From Bradyrhizobium sp. CCBAU 53421 (GTDB taxonomy: Bacteria > Pseudomonadota > Alphaproteobacteria > Rhizobiales > Xanthobacteraceae), in NCBI RefSeq assembly GCF_015291625.1, contig NZ_CP030047.1, positions 434,001 to 498,000 of the forward strand: a DNA stretch of 64,000 nucleotides. The letters are read 5' to 3'. How positions within the stretch are numbered: the stretch's first letter is position 1; each line of letters starts with the position of its first letter. The position numbers and the translations under genes are program-made. Positions 11,144 to 23,402 of this stretch are shown piece by piece. Under the pieces are notes generated by a model. That model saw only the letters and a program-made list of their open reading frames with translations, had not been told where the DNA came from and did not search any database.

Positions 11144-11231
11144 CTCCTGATTATATCGCACTGCCTTCGTTTACTGTTCGCTAAAGCGGCGAAGCGGTGC
11201 TAGCCCGATCGGGTTCAAGGTTTCTGATTCA

Positions 11232-13442
11232 ATGGACCACACCACGCGCCCCGGCACGGCTTCCACATCGACGACACGTGTCGTCGACGTGCTGGTGCCT
11301 GTCGCGCTGAACCAGACCTATTCCTACCGCGTGCCACGCGGCATGGAGCTTGCGCCCGGCGATGTGATCGCTGTTCCGCTCGGGCCGCGCGAAGTGGTTG
11401 CGGTGGTGTGGGCCGAGAATGCCAGGCCCGATCCGCGGCTGCACAACCGGCTTAAGGACGTCAGCGAGAAGCTCGATGTTCCGCCGCTTCGGGCGGAGCT
11501 GCGCCAGCTCGTCGACTGGGTCTCCAATTACACCCTGTCGGCGCGCGGCATGGTGCTGCGGATGACGCTGCGGATGGGCGACAATCTCGGGCCGGAGCGG
11601 ACGCGGCTCGGCGTGCGGTTGGTCGGCGAGCCGCCGCGGCGCCTGACACCGGCGCGCCGGCGGCTGATCGATGTGCTGTCGGATGGCTTGCTGCACGGCA
11701 AGTCGGAAGCGGCGCGGGAGGCCGGCGTCAGCACGGGCGTGGTCGACGGCCTGGTCGACGAGGGCACGCTGACGGTCGAGGCGATGCCGCCGCCCGCGCC
11801 GCCACCGATTCCTGATCCCGCCTTTGCGCAGCCGGATTTCTCGCGCGAGCAGCGCAGTGCGGTCGACGTGATGCGGACGCTGGCGGCGAGTGGCAGCTTT
11901 CACGTCGCGCTGCTCGACGGCGTCACCGGCTCCGGCAAGACCGAAGTCTATTTCGAGGCGATCGCGGAGAATATCCGCCGCGGCAAGCAGACCCTGATCC
12001 TGATGCCGGAGATCGCGCTGACCGGCCAGTTCCTCGACCGCTTTGCGCAACGCTTCGGCGTGCGCCCGCTGGAATGGCATTCGGAGCTGACGCCGCGCAC
12101 GCGGGCGCGCAACTGGGCCGCGATCTCCGAGGGCAAGGCGCCGGTCGTGGTGGGCGCCCGTTCGGCGCTGTTCCTGCCCTATGCAGACCTCGGCCTCATC
12201 ATCGTCGATGAGGAGCACGACCAGGCCTACAAGCAGGATGACGGCGCGCATTATCACGCGCGCGACATGGCCGTGGTCCGCGCCCATATCGCAAAAATCC
12301 CGATCGTGCTGGCGTCGGCGACGCCGTCGGTCGAGAGCGAGGTCAATGCGCGCAAGGGGCGCTACCAGCGCGTGGCGCTGCCGTCGCGGTTTGGCGGCCA
12401 GCACATGCCGCATATCGAGGCGATCGACATGCGCCGCGCGCCGCCGCCGCGCGGGCGCTTCATCTCGCCGGTTCTGGCCGAGCAAATCCGCCACGCGATC
12501 GAGCGCCGCGAGCAGGCGTTGCTGTTCCTCAACCGCCGCGGCTATGCGCCGCTGACACTCTGCCGCGCCTGCGGCCACCGCTTCGCCTGCACGATCTGCG
12601 ACGCGTGGCTGGTCGATCATCGGTTCCGCCAGCGGCTGGTCTGCCATCACTGCGGCTTCTCGATGCCGCGCCCGAACATCTGCCCGCATTGCGCGGCAGA
12701 GGAATCGCTGGCTGCGGTCGGCCCCGGCGTCGAGCGCCTGCAGGAGGAGGCTGCTCACATCTTCCCCGAGGCCCGCACCATGGTGCTGTCGAGCGATCTC
12801 ATCACCTCGATCGAGACCATGCGCAGCGAGCTCAACGAGATCGCCGAGGGCCGCGTCGACATCATCATCGGCACCCAGCTGGTGGCCAAGGGGCACAACT
12901 TCCCGCGGCTCAATCTGGTTGGAGTCATCGATGCCGATCTGGGCCTCAGCAACGGCGATCCGCGCGCCGCCGAGCGGACGTTCCAGCTGCTGAACCAGGT
13001 GGTCGGCCGTGCCGGCCGCGAGCAGGGCCGTGGCGTCGGCTATCTGCAAACCCATCAGCCGGAGCATCCGGTCATCAAGGCCTTGATCGCGAACGACCGC
13101 GAGGCGTTCTACGCCAGCGAGATCGATATCCGCGAGCGCACCGGCTACCCACCGTTCGGCCGGCTGGCGAGCCTGATCGTCTCCGCCGGCGACCGTCCGA
13201 CGGCGGAGGGATTTGCCCGCAAGCTCGCCGCGGTCGCACCGCTCGACGAGCGGATTCAGGTGCTCGGCCCCGCCGAGGCTCCGCTTGCCGTCATCAAGGG
13301 CCGCTACCGCTTCCGCCTGCTGGTGAAGTCGCTGCGCAATGTCGACCTGTCGCAATATCTGCGCGAATGGCTGGAGGCCGGTCCGAAGACCAAGGGCAAT
13401 CTGAAGCTCGAGGTCGACGTCGATCCGCAGAGTTTTCTGTAG
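11232..13442 (+). CDS. priA: Primosomal replication-restart helicase PriA
   Basis: 736 residues, normal for PriA. The protein recognises abandoned forks and loads the replicative helicase. The N-terminal 3'-DNA-binding domain covers ~15-115. Walker A GVTGSGKT is at residues ~230-237 and the DEEH Walker B at ~326-329. Eight zinc-ligand cysteines sit in four CxxC pairs (C444/447, C453/456, C471/474, C484/487), which is the PriA hallmark inserted in the helicase core. The helicase motif QVVGRAGR follows. It is divergent from xerC. The stop TAG at 13440-13442 touches a dispersed palindrome. Confidence 0.97.
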   Translation: MDHTTRPGTASTSTTRVVDVLVPVALNQTYSYRVPRGMELAPGDVIAVPLGPREVVAVVWAENARPDPRLHNRLKDVSEKLDVPPLRAELRQLVDWVSNYTLSARGMVLRMTLRMGDNLGPERTRLGVRLVGEPPRRLTPARRRLIDVLSDGLLHGKSEAAREAGVSTGVVDGLVDEGTLTVEAMPPPAPPPIPDPAFAQPDFSREQRSAVDVMRTLAASGSFHVALLDGVTGSGKTEVYFEAIAENIRRGKQTLILMPEIALTGQFLDRFAQRFGVRPLEWHSELTPRTRARNWAAISEGKAPVVVGARSALFLPYADLGLIIVDEEHDQAYKQDDGAHYHARDMAVVRAHIAKIPIVLASATPSVESEVNARKGRYQRVALPSRFGGQHMPHIEAIDMRRAPPPRGRFISPVLAEQIRHAIERREQALLFLNRRGYAPLTLCRACGHRFACTICDAWLVDHRFRQRLVCHHCGFSMPRPNICPHCAAEESLAAVGPGVERLQEEAAHIFPEARTMVLSSDLITSIETMRSELNEIAEGRVDIIIGTQLVAKGHNFPRLNLVGVIDADLGLSNGDPRAAERTFQLLNQVVGRAGREQGRGVGYLQTHQPEHPVIKALIANDREAFYASEIDIRERTGYPPFGRLASLIVSAGDRPTAEGFARKLAAVAPLDERIQVLGPAEAPLAVIKGRYRFRLLVKSLRNVDLSQYLREWLEAGPKTKGNLKLEVDVDPQSFL

Positions 13443-13496
13443 AGCGTTTTCGAGCGAAGTGGATACCGGCTCGCGTGAAGAAAACGCGTCAAAGCA
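13442..13496. repeat. Dispersed palindrome, family B copy 1 (GCGTTTTC...GAAAACGC)
   Basis: GAGCGTTTTCGAGCGAAGTG, then GATACCGGCTCGCG, then TGAAGAAAACGCGTCAAAGC. The ends GCGTTTTC and GAAAACGC and the inner CGAGC and GCTCG are inverted. The same pattern, with the same internal AAGTGGA and CCGG words and the same CGCGTCAA edge, recurs at 28641-28689. It directly follows the priA stop codon. Confidence 0.65.
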
Positions 13497-13515
13497 AGAA
13501 CCAGGAGCCGGCAAA

Positions 13516-13547
13516 GAAAAAGCCTGCCGTCATTCGCGACGGCAGGC
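13516..13547 (-). terminator. Terminator for the RlpA-like gene
   Basis: GCCTGCCGTC (13522-13531) and GACGGCAGGC (13538-13547) form a perfect 10-base stem with a 6-base loop. On the minus strand it is followed by TTTTTC. It lies about 60 bases after the stop of the minus-strand gene ending at 13606. Confidence 0.82.
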
Positions 13548-13605
13548 CATTCTGGCGCGAGGCAGGCCTCGCGGCCGTTACGCAACGCAACGCTTACTGA
13601 AGCGC

Positions 13606-14097
13606 TTAGGAGACGACCTCGGCGGTGACGCGGCCGACGCCGGCACCGGTCAGGCCGATGGCGCGGGCTGCGCCGGTCGAGAGGTCGAGCACGCGGCCGC
13701 GGACGAACGGGCCACGATCATTGATGGTGACGACGACGCTGCGGCCGCCATGCGTGACGCGGACCTTGGTGCCGAACGGCAGCGAACGGTGGGCGGCGGT
13801 CATGGCGTTCTGGTTGAAGCGCTGACCGGAAGCGGTGCGGCTGCCCGACTCATTGCCGTAGAACGAGGCCATCCCCGAGAACGCGTGGCCGCCGGACGGC
13901 TGGATCGATGCATTGGCGTCGCGCCAGGATGAACCTTCGGCGCGGGCGTGGTGATGATGATGGTGGCGCTGATGGTGGTGCCTGGACTTCGCGGACGCCT
14001 CCGTCACGCTGCCCCCGACCAGGATAGTTGCGGCTACAAACGCAAGCGCCGTACGCGAGCGGGTTATATTGCCCGCCGCCTTCTTGATATTCAGCAT
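13606..14097 (-). CDS. RlpA-like septal/peptidoglycan protein with a His-rich linker
   Basis: 163 residues. The N-terminal signal sequence covers ~15-36 ([14 protein letters not shown]...EASAKS), so it is exported. A histidine-rich stretch follows (His40-42 and 45-50). The C-terminal ~85 residues are a double-psi beta-barrel of the RlpA type: [30 protein letters not shown] and the [15 protein letters not shown] motif with the catalytic-type Asp. RlpA family members bind or cleave denuded peptidoglycan at the septum. It lacks a lipobox Cys and a SPOR domain, so it is a short secreted version. A long AT-richer spacer upstream carries a possible CtrA site. Confidence 0.87.
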   Translation of the reverse strand: MLNIKKAAGNITRSRTALAFVAATILVGGSVTEASAKSRHHHQRHHHHHHARAEGSSWRDANASIQPSGGHAFSGMASFYGNESGSRTASGQRFNQNAMTAAHRSLPFGTKVRVTHGGRSVVVTINDRGPFVRGRVLDLSTGAARAIGLTGAGVGRVTAEVVS

Positions 14098-14727
14098 TGA
14101 TAAGACCCTCAGACAGTATTGCCGCTAACACGGCAAGTGGAACCCCCGTCCCTTCGTTGACCAAGGCCGTTTGGTTTCCCAATGAGGCACGAATTAGGCA
14201 GTAAATCCCGATTGTCTCGCACTGAAATATCTTGTTACCGCCTTGGGGTATTCAATCGAGGTTCCGTAATCTTGTGCGTTAATAGATTTTTAACGATTAA
14301 TATACTTTCGAATACTGATTAGATCGCCGGCGGTAAGTTTTCAGTAAGTAATCGCCAAATGAAACGGCGGCGCGTTTGGGGTTCCGTGCGCGCTCGGCCA
14401 TAGGCCCATGCAAATTTCGATGGAACAAATCCGCGGTGACGCGAATCGGAGCCCGCGCCCTGAATTTCCGCGCACCGAATTTTCCTGATTCGACCGCCGG
14501 CCGCGGTCGCCAAAATCCGCATGCGACAAGGCGGCTCTCACGATGCCGTCATGTTGCACCTGCGCGATTGCTATGTTAGCAAAGCCGCGATTTTAACGGT
14601 CCCGGCACGTCCTGTGCCGGTCGAAAATCGAAGTCCCGCTTGAATTCCAAGGGCTTGGATCGCTAGGCGCTGCTTTGGTGGCGACGGTTTTTCCCTTGCG
14701 AATTTGACAGCAAAAAAGAGCGAGCTC
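14098..14727. other. 630-base intergenic region between rlpA-like gene and atpH
   Basis: No convincing gene. The stretch 14200-14345 is clearly more AT-rich than its surroundings and must contain the promoter of the minus-strand RlpA-like gene. The plus-strand atp operon promoter should lie between about 14550 and 14700, but I cannot fix a -35/-10 pair. The only named motif is the TTAA-N7-TTAAC site described separately. Confidence 0.5.
14279..14294. promoter_or_regulatory. Candidate CtrA-binding site TTAA-N7-TTAAC
   Basis: TTAA at 14279-14282 and TTAAC at 14290-14294 are separated by exactly seven bases, matching the full consensus for the alphaproteobacterial cell-cycle regulator CtrA. It lies 182 bases upstream of the RlpA-like start. 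The region is AT-rich, so a chance match is possible. Confidence 0.35.
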
Positions 14728-16817
<2,090 letters not shown>

Positions 16818-16908
16818 CGAATGGGGCGTCGCCCGGCTCGCCGCCGGGCGTGACGAACGGAGGCTTGCGATCTGACCATTGTGGTCGGATCGCCGGGGTG
16901 AACGAAGA

Positions 16909-19256
<2,348 letters not shown>

Positions 19257-19269
19257 GCTTCAGGATGTC

Positions 19270-19351
19270 GTCATCGCCGGACTTGATCCGGCGATCCATC
19301 GCACGAGAAGTATGTTGACTGATGGACCCGCGGGTCGCGCCCGCGGGTGAC
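19270..19351. repeat. Palindromic element inside the atp operon, between atpD and atpC
   Basis: Starts GTCATCGCCGG and ends in GGTGAC. It contains two neighbouring hairpins: TCGCCGG-ACTTGAT-CCGGCGA and ACCCGCGGG-TCGCG-CCCGCGGGT. The outer GGATCCAT... and GATGGACC words are also roughly inverted. The left part resembles the GTCATGGGCGGGCTTGTCCC block at 34396-34426, so I treat it as a dispersed element. It will be transcribed as a structured segment of the atp mRNA. Confidence 0.65.
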
Positions 19352-19372
19352 AGCGCAAAGAACGGAAAGACC

Positions 19373-19780
19373 ATGGCCACCTTCCACTTCGATCTCGTCT
19401 CTCCCGAAAAGCTCGCCTTCTCCGGCGAGGTCGATCAGGTTGACGTCCCCGGTGTGGAGGGTGATTTCGGTGTGCTCGCCGGCCACGCTCCCGTCGTCGC
19501 CACCGTTCGTCCGGGAATCCTGACGATCACGGCCGCCGGCAAGCGCGAGAAGGTGATCGTGCTCGGCGGCCTCGCCGAGGTGTCGGACAAGGGCCTCACC
19601 GTGCTCGCCGACGTCGCGACCACGATTGCCGAACTCGATCGTGCGAAGTTCGCGGAGACCATCAAGGAGATGGAAGAGAAGCTCGCCGAGAAGGAAGGCT
19701 CCGAGCTCGATCACGCGATCGAGCGGCTCGACCACTTCAAGAGCATCCAGCACGAGCTCAATACCACGGCCATGCACTAA
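19373..19780 (+). CDS. atpC: ATP synthase F1 epsilon subunit
   Basis: 135 residues from ATG 19373 ([20 protein letters not shown]). The N-terminal beta-sandwich contains [16 protein letters not shown], and the C-terminal two-helix region follows (~90-135). Epsilon couples gamma to the c-ring and inhibits ATP hydrolysis. It is the last gene of the operon. The only unusual point is the palindromic element between it and atpD. Confidence 0.97.
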   Translation: MATFHFDLVSPEKLAFSGEVDQVDVPGVEGDFGVLAGHAPVVATVRPGILTITAAGKREKVIVLGGLAEVSDKGLTVLADVATTIAELDRAKFAETIKEMEEKLAEKEGSELDHAIERLDHFKSIQHELNTTAMH

Positions 19781-19879
19781 GGCGCGATTGCCGACCAGCG
19801 ATCGCGCCACGGCGCTCAATTCGAGCGCGGCTTTGTGAAATCGCTCACACTTTCCGCTTCGGCTACCAGGACTTGAACG

Positions 19880-19914
19880 ATTCAACGCTCGCCGTACCTC
19901 GGCGGGCGTTGAAT
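19880..19914 (+). terminator. Hairpin downstream of atpC, probable terminator
   Basis: ATTCAACGCTCGCCG (19880-19894) pairs with CGGCGGGCGTTGAAT (19900-19914) through 15 positions with one G-T wobble and a 5-base loop, then GTTTATTG. The U-content after the stem is modest. It lies 100 bases after atpC and about 70 before the cyclase start, so it would end the atp message. Confidence 0.6.
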
Positions 19915-19981
19915 GTTTATTGCGCGCGGGAGCATCTGGCGGCATGCTGCCCGGCATATTTGGGTTCCGGGGCTGGTCCTC

Positions 19982-21646
19982 ATGAAGCGCAAGATCGCAG
20001 CGATCTTCGCGGCCGATATTGCAGGCTATAGTCGATTGGTTGCCGAGGATGAGGAAGAGACGCTGCGGCGGCTCGCCTCCTATCGTCAGGTCACCGACGA
20101 TTTCATTGCAAAATGCGGTGGCCGCATCTTCAACACCGCGGGCGATGCGGTGCTCGCGGAATTTCCCAGCGCCGTCGAAGCGGTGCGCTGCGCGATCGAC
20201 ATCCAGGAGAGCCTGCGCACGCGTAACATGGCCTATCCGCCGAGCCGGCAGATGGCGTTCCGGATCGGTATCACCATCGGCGACGTGGTCGAGCGCGACG
20301 GCGATCTGCTTGGTGATGGCGTCAATATCGCAGCAAGGCTCGAGGGCCTCGCCGAGGTCGGCGGCATCTGCGTGTCGCGCGCGGTGCACGAGCAGGTCGC
20401 CAACAAGCTGTCGGTGCAATTCGCCGACATCGGCGCGCAGGAAGTGAAGAACATCCCGACCCCCGTGCACGCCTACATGGTGGCGATGCGGCGCGAGGAC
20501 GGCTCCTACGCGACGCCGCAGGTCAAGAAGCCGGTCAAGGCTGCGCCTGCGGGCGCACCGGCCTGGATGTGGCCCGTGGCCATCACCGTGGTGCTGCTCG
20601 CCGCGATCGGTGTCGGCGGCTTCCTCTATTACACCAAGCTGGAAACGTCGGTGGCGAAGCCCGCTGCCGTGGCAAGCTCCGCTCCGGCATCCACGCCGCT
20701 GGTATCGGCTTCACCGGCACCATTGGTCGCACCGTCGCCGCCAGCCTCGACCGGGCCGTCGGCGAAGCCCGCGCCGGCGCCGATGCCGGCTGGGCCGGCA
20801 TCGGCGCCTTCGATCGCTCCAGGCGACAAGCTTGCCGCCGATATCGTTCCGTTCGTCAGCGACCGCACCCGCAACGTGCTCGCGACCGAATATCTTCCTG
20901 CCGGCGATTCCAAGGCGGTTGCGCTCAACATCAACGGCTTCGTCGGATGGAGTGTGGCACAGCCGAACGAGGAGGCGGCGAAGACGGCCGCGCTCGATCT
21001 GTGCCAGAAGCGCGCCGACAATGCGGGCTCGCCGCGGAAGTGCGAACTGTACGCCGTCGGCAATGCCGTCGTGTATGCCCATGGCCAGCCGCCGGTCCCG
21101 CCCTTGCCGTGGGTCAAGCGCGATGTGCTGGTCGAGAAGCCGTACGCCACCAAGGACGTTCCGCTGCTGCGCGATGCGGCGAGGGCCAGGCTCGACAGCC
21201 TGTTTGTGCCGGGGCGTAAGACGCGAACCATCGCGCTCGGTCCGGGCGGTCACTACTTCTTCAACGCGGGCATCGATTCGCTCGAAGAATCGGCGCGGCG
21301 CAACCTGCAGGCCTGCGGCGCGGTCGCAGGCGTGCCCTGCACGATCGTCGCGGTCGACGATGTCTTTGTGGTAGCGATTCCGGCGACGTTGCGCGTGACC
21401 GGTTTCTTCAAGGCCGCAGACAGCTCGGTTATCGTGCCAAGCGAGCGGAGCGACGTCGCGCGGAAGCTTGCCGATGCGACGGCAGGCTGGAATGCGGTTG
21501 CGGTCGGGACGCAGGGACGGCCGGGACTGGGATTGAAGGCGGAGAACGAGCAGGGCGCGGTCAACGCCGCGCTCGGCGACTGCGCCAGGCGCGACAGCGA
21601 TTGCCATGTCATCGCGATCGGTCCGTTCACGGTCGGCCCGAACTGA
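19982..21646 (+). CDS. Membrane-anchored class III adenylate/guanylate cyclase with a periplasmic Cys-repeat domain
   Basis: 554 residues from ATG 19982. The cytoplasmic N-terminal CHD domain (~1-170) keeps the two metal Asp residues (Asp12 in FAADIAGYS, Asp55 in NTAGDAVLAEF) and the transition-state Asn/Arg in DGVNIAARLEGLA. A transmembrane helix follows (~197-217). A Pro/Ala/Ser-rich linker leads to a C-terminal region that should be periplasmic. That region has three repeats, each with two Cys: LDLCQKRAD...KCELYAVGN, LQACGAV...PCTIVAVDD and LGDCARRDSDCHVIAIG. These resemble DUF4189-type modules. It probably makes cAMP in response to an envelope signal; the signal is unknown. Start choice is by the conserved KIAAIFAADIAGYS. 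Confidence 0.88.
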   Translation: MKRKIAAIFAADIAGYSRLVAEDEEETLRRLASYRQVTDDFIAKCGGRIFNTAGDAVLAEFPSAVEAVRCAIDIQESLRTRNMAYPPSRQMAFRIGITIGDVVERDGDLLGDGVNIAARLEGLAEVGGICVSRAVHEQVANKLSVQFADIGAQEVKNIPTPVHAYMVAMRREDGSYATPQVKKPVKAAPAGAPAWMWPVAITVVLLAAIGVGGFLYYTKLETSVAKPAAVASSAPASTPLVSASPAPLVAPSPPASTGPSAKPAPAPMPAGPASAPSIAPGDKLAADIVPFVSDRTRNVLATEYLPAGDSKAVALNINGFVGWSVAQPNEEAAKTAALDLCQKRADNAGSPRKCELYAVGNAVVYAHGQPPVPPLPWVKRDVLVEKPYATKDVPLLRDAARARLDSLFVPGRKTRTIALGPGGHYFFNAGIDSLEESARRNLQACGAVAGVPCTIVAVDDVFVVAIPATLRVTGFFKAADSSVIVPSERSDVARKLADATAGWNAVAVGTQGRPGLGLKAENEQGAVNAALGDCARRDSDCHVIAIGPFTVGPN

Positions 21647-21775
21647 AGCGCAATCGGGGAAATGTGAAGCAGCTTACAGCAAGGATCGTGCACCAATGAG
21701 ATGCTGCGGCGCGATGATGAAATTGGCCCGATCGCATCGAGAAGATGCTGGCCCTGATGTAACGGACAGAATGCC

Positions 21776-22825
21776 GTGCTGACTTTCTCCACTGATGCCC
21801 TCCGCCCGCAGGACCGTTTCGAGCACTGGTGCGATGTGCGCGGCAAGAGCCTGTTCGGGGTTACCATTGAGCTCGAGCGCGACAAGCGGCCCGAATTCCG
21901 CGGGCGCTTTTCCGCGACGCCGGTCGGCGATGCCGTGCTGGCGGAGATGTCGGCGTCCTCCTATCGCGTCAGCCGGACCTCAACGGACATTGCGCGCGTC
22001 CCGAGCAACAGCCTGCAACTCGCCTGGCAGGTACGTGGCCCCGGCCACCTGAATATCGGTCGCGATCGGGTTCATTTCGTGCGCAACGGAGATCTGGTGT
22101 TCGGCCACTCCAATCTCCCGTACTTCTCGACGCCCGAACGGACCGATGGTTTTCATTTTTTCAGTCTCAAGATCCCGGTCACCAGCGAGCTGGTGCTCGG
22201 CGCGCGAATCGAGGATGCGCCGCCGGTTGCGCTGGCGCGCGATGCGGGCCTGACCCGGCTGGTCGGCGCCATGTTCCGCTCGATGACGCGCGATCCGGCG
22301 CAGGCCGGACAGTTCGCCGGCGAGGTCACGCACATGGCGCGACTGGCGCTGCTTGCACGCGGACGCTTGCGACCGCGCCAGGATGAGATCCGTGCCGCGC
22401 TGCATGCGGGCTACCTGCATGCCGTGCGCGAAATCCTGCTGCGCGATCTGCATCGCGCCTCGCTCACGCCGGCCGCAGTCGCTACCGAGCTCGGCATTTC
22501 ACTGCGGCAATTGCATGCGCTGTTCGAGCCGACCGGTCTGTCGTTCGCGCGAACGCTGACGGCGGCAAGGCTGAAGGAGGCGAAGCGGCTGCTCTCCTCG
22601 ATGCAGGATCGCGGCATCGACGAGATCGCGTTCTCGTGTGGTTTCGACAGCATCGCGACCTTCTACCGCGTGTTCCGTGCGACCTACGGGATGACGCCGG
22701 GCGATGCGCGGCGCCTTCCGTCGCAGGATCAGCTAGAGCATGATCCGGAAAAGTGTGAAGCGGTTTTCCCTTGCGACAAACGCGGAACGCGTTTGCGCGG
22801 AGATCATGCTCGAACAAGAATCTAA
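21776..22825 (+). CDS. AraC-family regulator with a repeat-derived C-terminus
   Basis: 349 residues from GTG 21776. The N-terminal ~200 residues are an AraC-binding-like sensor domain (LTFSTDALRPQDRFEHWCDVR). The C-terminal double helix-turn-helix covers ~215-315, with AVATELGISLRQLHALFE and the conserved IDEIAFSCGFDSIATFYRVFRATYG split over two helices. After the domain end (GDARRLPSQDQ) the last ~30 codons read through a dispersed palindrome, giving LEHDPEKCEAVFPCDKRGTR and onward. The target is unknown. It is convergent with a Nudix gene, and its TAA lies in a palindrome shared with that gene. Confidence 0.88.
   Translation: MLTFSTDALRPQDRFEHWCDVRGKSLFGVTIELERDKRPEFRGRFSATPVGDAVLAEMSASSYRVSRTSTDIARVPSNSLQLAWQVRGPGHLNIGRDRVHFVRNGDLVFGHSNLPYFSTPERTDGFHFFSLKIPVTSELVLGARIEDAPPVALARDAGLTRLVGAMFRSMTRDPAQAGQFAGEVTHMARLALLARGRLRPRQDEIRAALHAGYLHAVREILLRDLHRASLTPAAVATELGISLRQLHALFEPTGLSFARTLTAARLKEAKRLLSSMQDRGIDEIAFSCGFDSIATFYRVFRATYGMTPGDARRLPSQDQLEHDPEKCEAVFPCDKRGTRLRGDHARTRI
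22736..22811. repeat. Dispersed palindrome, family A copy 1, inside a coding sequence
   Basis: Begins GAGCATGATCCGGAAAAGTG and ends GATCATGCTC, with an inner CGCGGAACGCG hairpin. Its first 34 bases (GAGCATGATC through GCGGTTTTCC) are identical to the reverse complement of 33803-33836. This copy lies in frame in the AraC gene and supplies its last codons. Confidence 0.75.
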
Positions 22826-22864
22826 AGCGCGATGACGATTCAACCTAATCTCATCGCGCTTTAG
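22822..22864. terminator. Perfect palindrome between convergent genes
   Basis: CTAAAGCGCGATGA (22822-22835) and TCATCGCGCTTTAG (22851-22864) are exact reverse complements (14 bases) with a 15-base loop. The left arm holds the TAA of the AraC gene, and the right arm holds the TGA and last codons of the Nudix gene. It is symmetric, so it could end transcription both ways, although no U-run follows. Confidence 0.6.
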
Positions 22865-23357
22865 CGAATTCCGCGAACCGGATCACGACCGCGCGATAGA
22901 CCTCGCGGCGGAACGGCACCACCAGGTCGGCGACGCGATCGAGACGCTCCCAGCGCCATCGATCGAACTCGGCGGGCTGGCCGTTGCGCGGCGTCAACGG
23001 ATCGATCTCGTCGTCGCGTCCGGTGAAGCGCAGCGCGAACCATTTCTGCCGCTGGCCGCGGAATTTCGCCAGCCGATGCGATGCCGGGCCGTCATAGGCC
23101 GGGAATTCATAGGTCATCCAGTCGGTCTCGCCGAGATAGTCGGCGTTGACCGCTCCGGTCTCTTCCCACAATTCGCGCATCACCGCCTGGCGCGGATCCT
23201 CGCCGTCGTCGATGCCGCCTTGCGGCATCTGCCATTCGAGGCCGGGCAGCACGATCTCCGGACCGTCGTCCTTGATCCGGTGGCCGATCAGCACGCGTCC
23301 GTCGCCGTTGAACAGCGCGATGCCCACATTGGGGCGATAGGGTTTATCTGATGACAT
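22851..23357 (-). CDS. rppH: RNA pyrophosphohydrolase-type Nudix hydrolase, copy 1
   Basis: 168 residues. The Nudix box GGIDDGEDPRQAVMRELWEE-TGA is complete (G-X5-E-X7-REL-X-EE-X-G). The WQMPQGGID and [11 protein letters not shown] segments are typical of RppH, which removes pyrophosphate from the 5' end of triphosphorylated mRNA (or hydrolyses dinucleoside polyphosphates). Its C-terminus runs into the shared palindrome. A second paralog lies 45 bases upstream on the same strand. I cannot tell which of the two is the true RppH; this one has the canonical box. Confidence 0.85.
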   Translation of the reverse strand: MSSDKPYRPNVGIALFNGDGRVLIGHRIKDDGPEIVLPGLEWQMPQGGIDDGEDPRQAVMRELWEETGAVNADYLGETDWMTYEFPAYDGPASHRLAKFRGQRQKWFALRFTGRDDEIDPLTPRNGQPAEFDRWRWERLDRVADLVVPFRREVYRAVVIRFAEFAKAR

Positions 23358-23402
23358 CTCGATCGGTGCGTCGCGCGTTGATCTGGCCGATCTTCAGGCC
23401 TT

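Noticed and set aside
10145..11161. Tyrosine recombinase as a sign of a mobile island
   Set aside because: Its XerC features and place beside priA in a conserved region point to chromosome-dimer resolution, and no attachment site or phage gene is near.
11229..13514. 761-residue minus-strand frame opposite priA
   Set aside because: Antisense shadow of priA, low-complexity and Arg-rich; priA has all family motifs.
13947..13980. His-codon repeat (ATG/GTG runs) as a microsatellite with regulatory role
   Set aside because: It is simply the coding of the His-rich linker of the RlpA-like protein on the minus strand.
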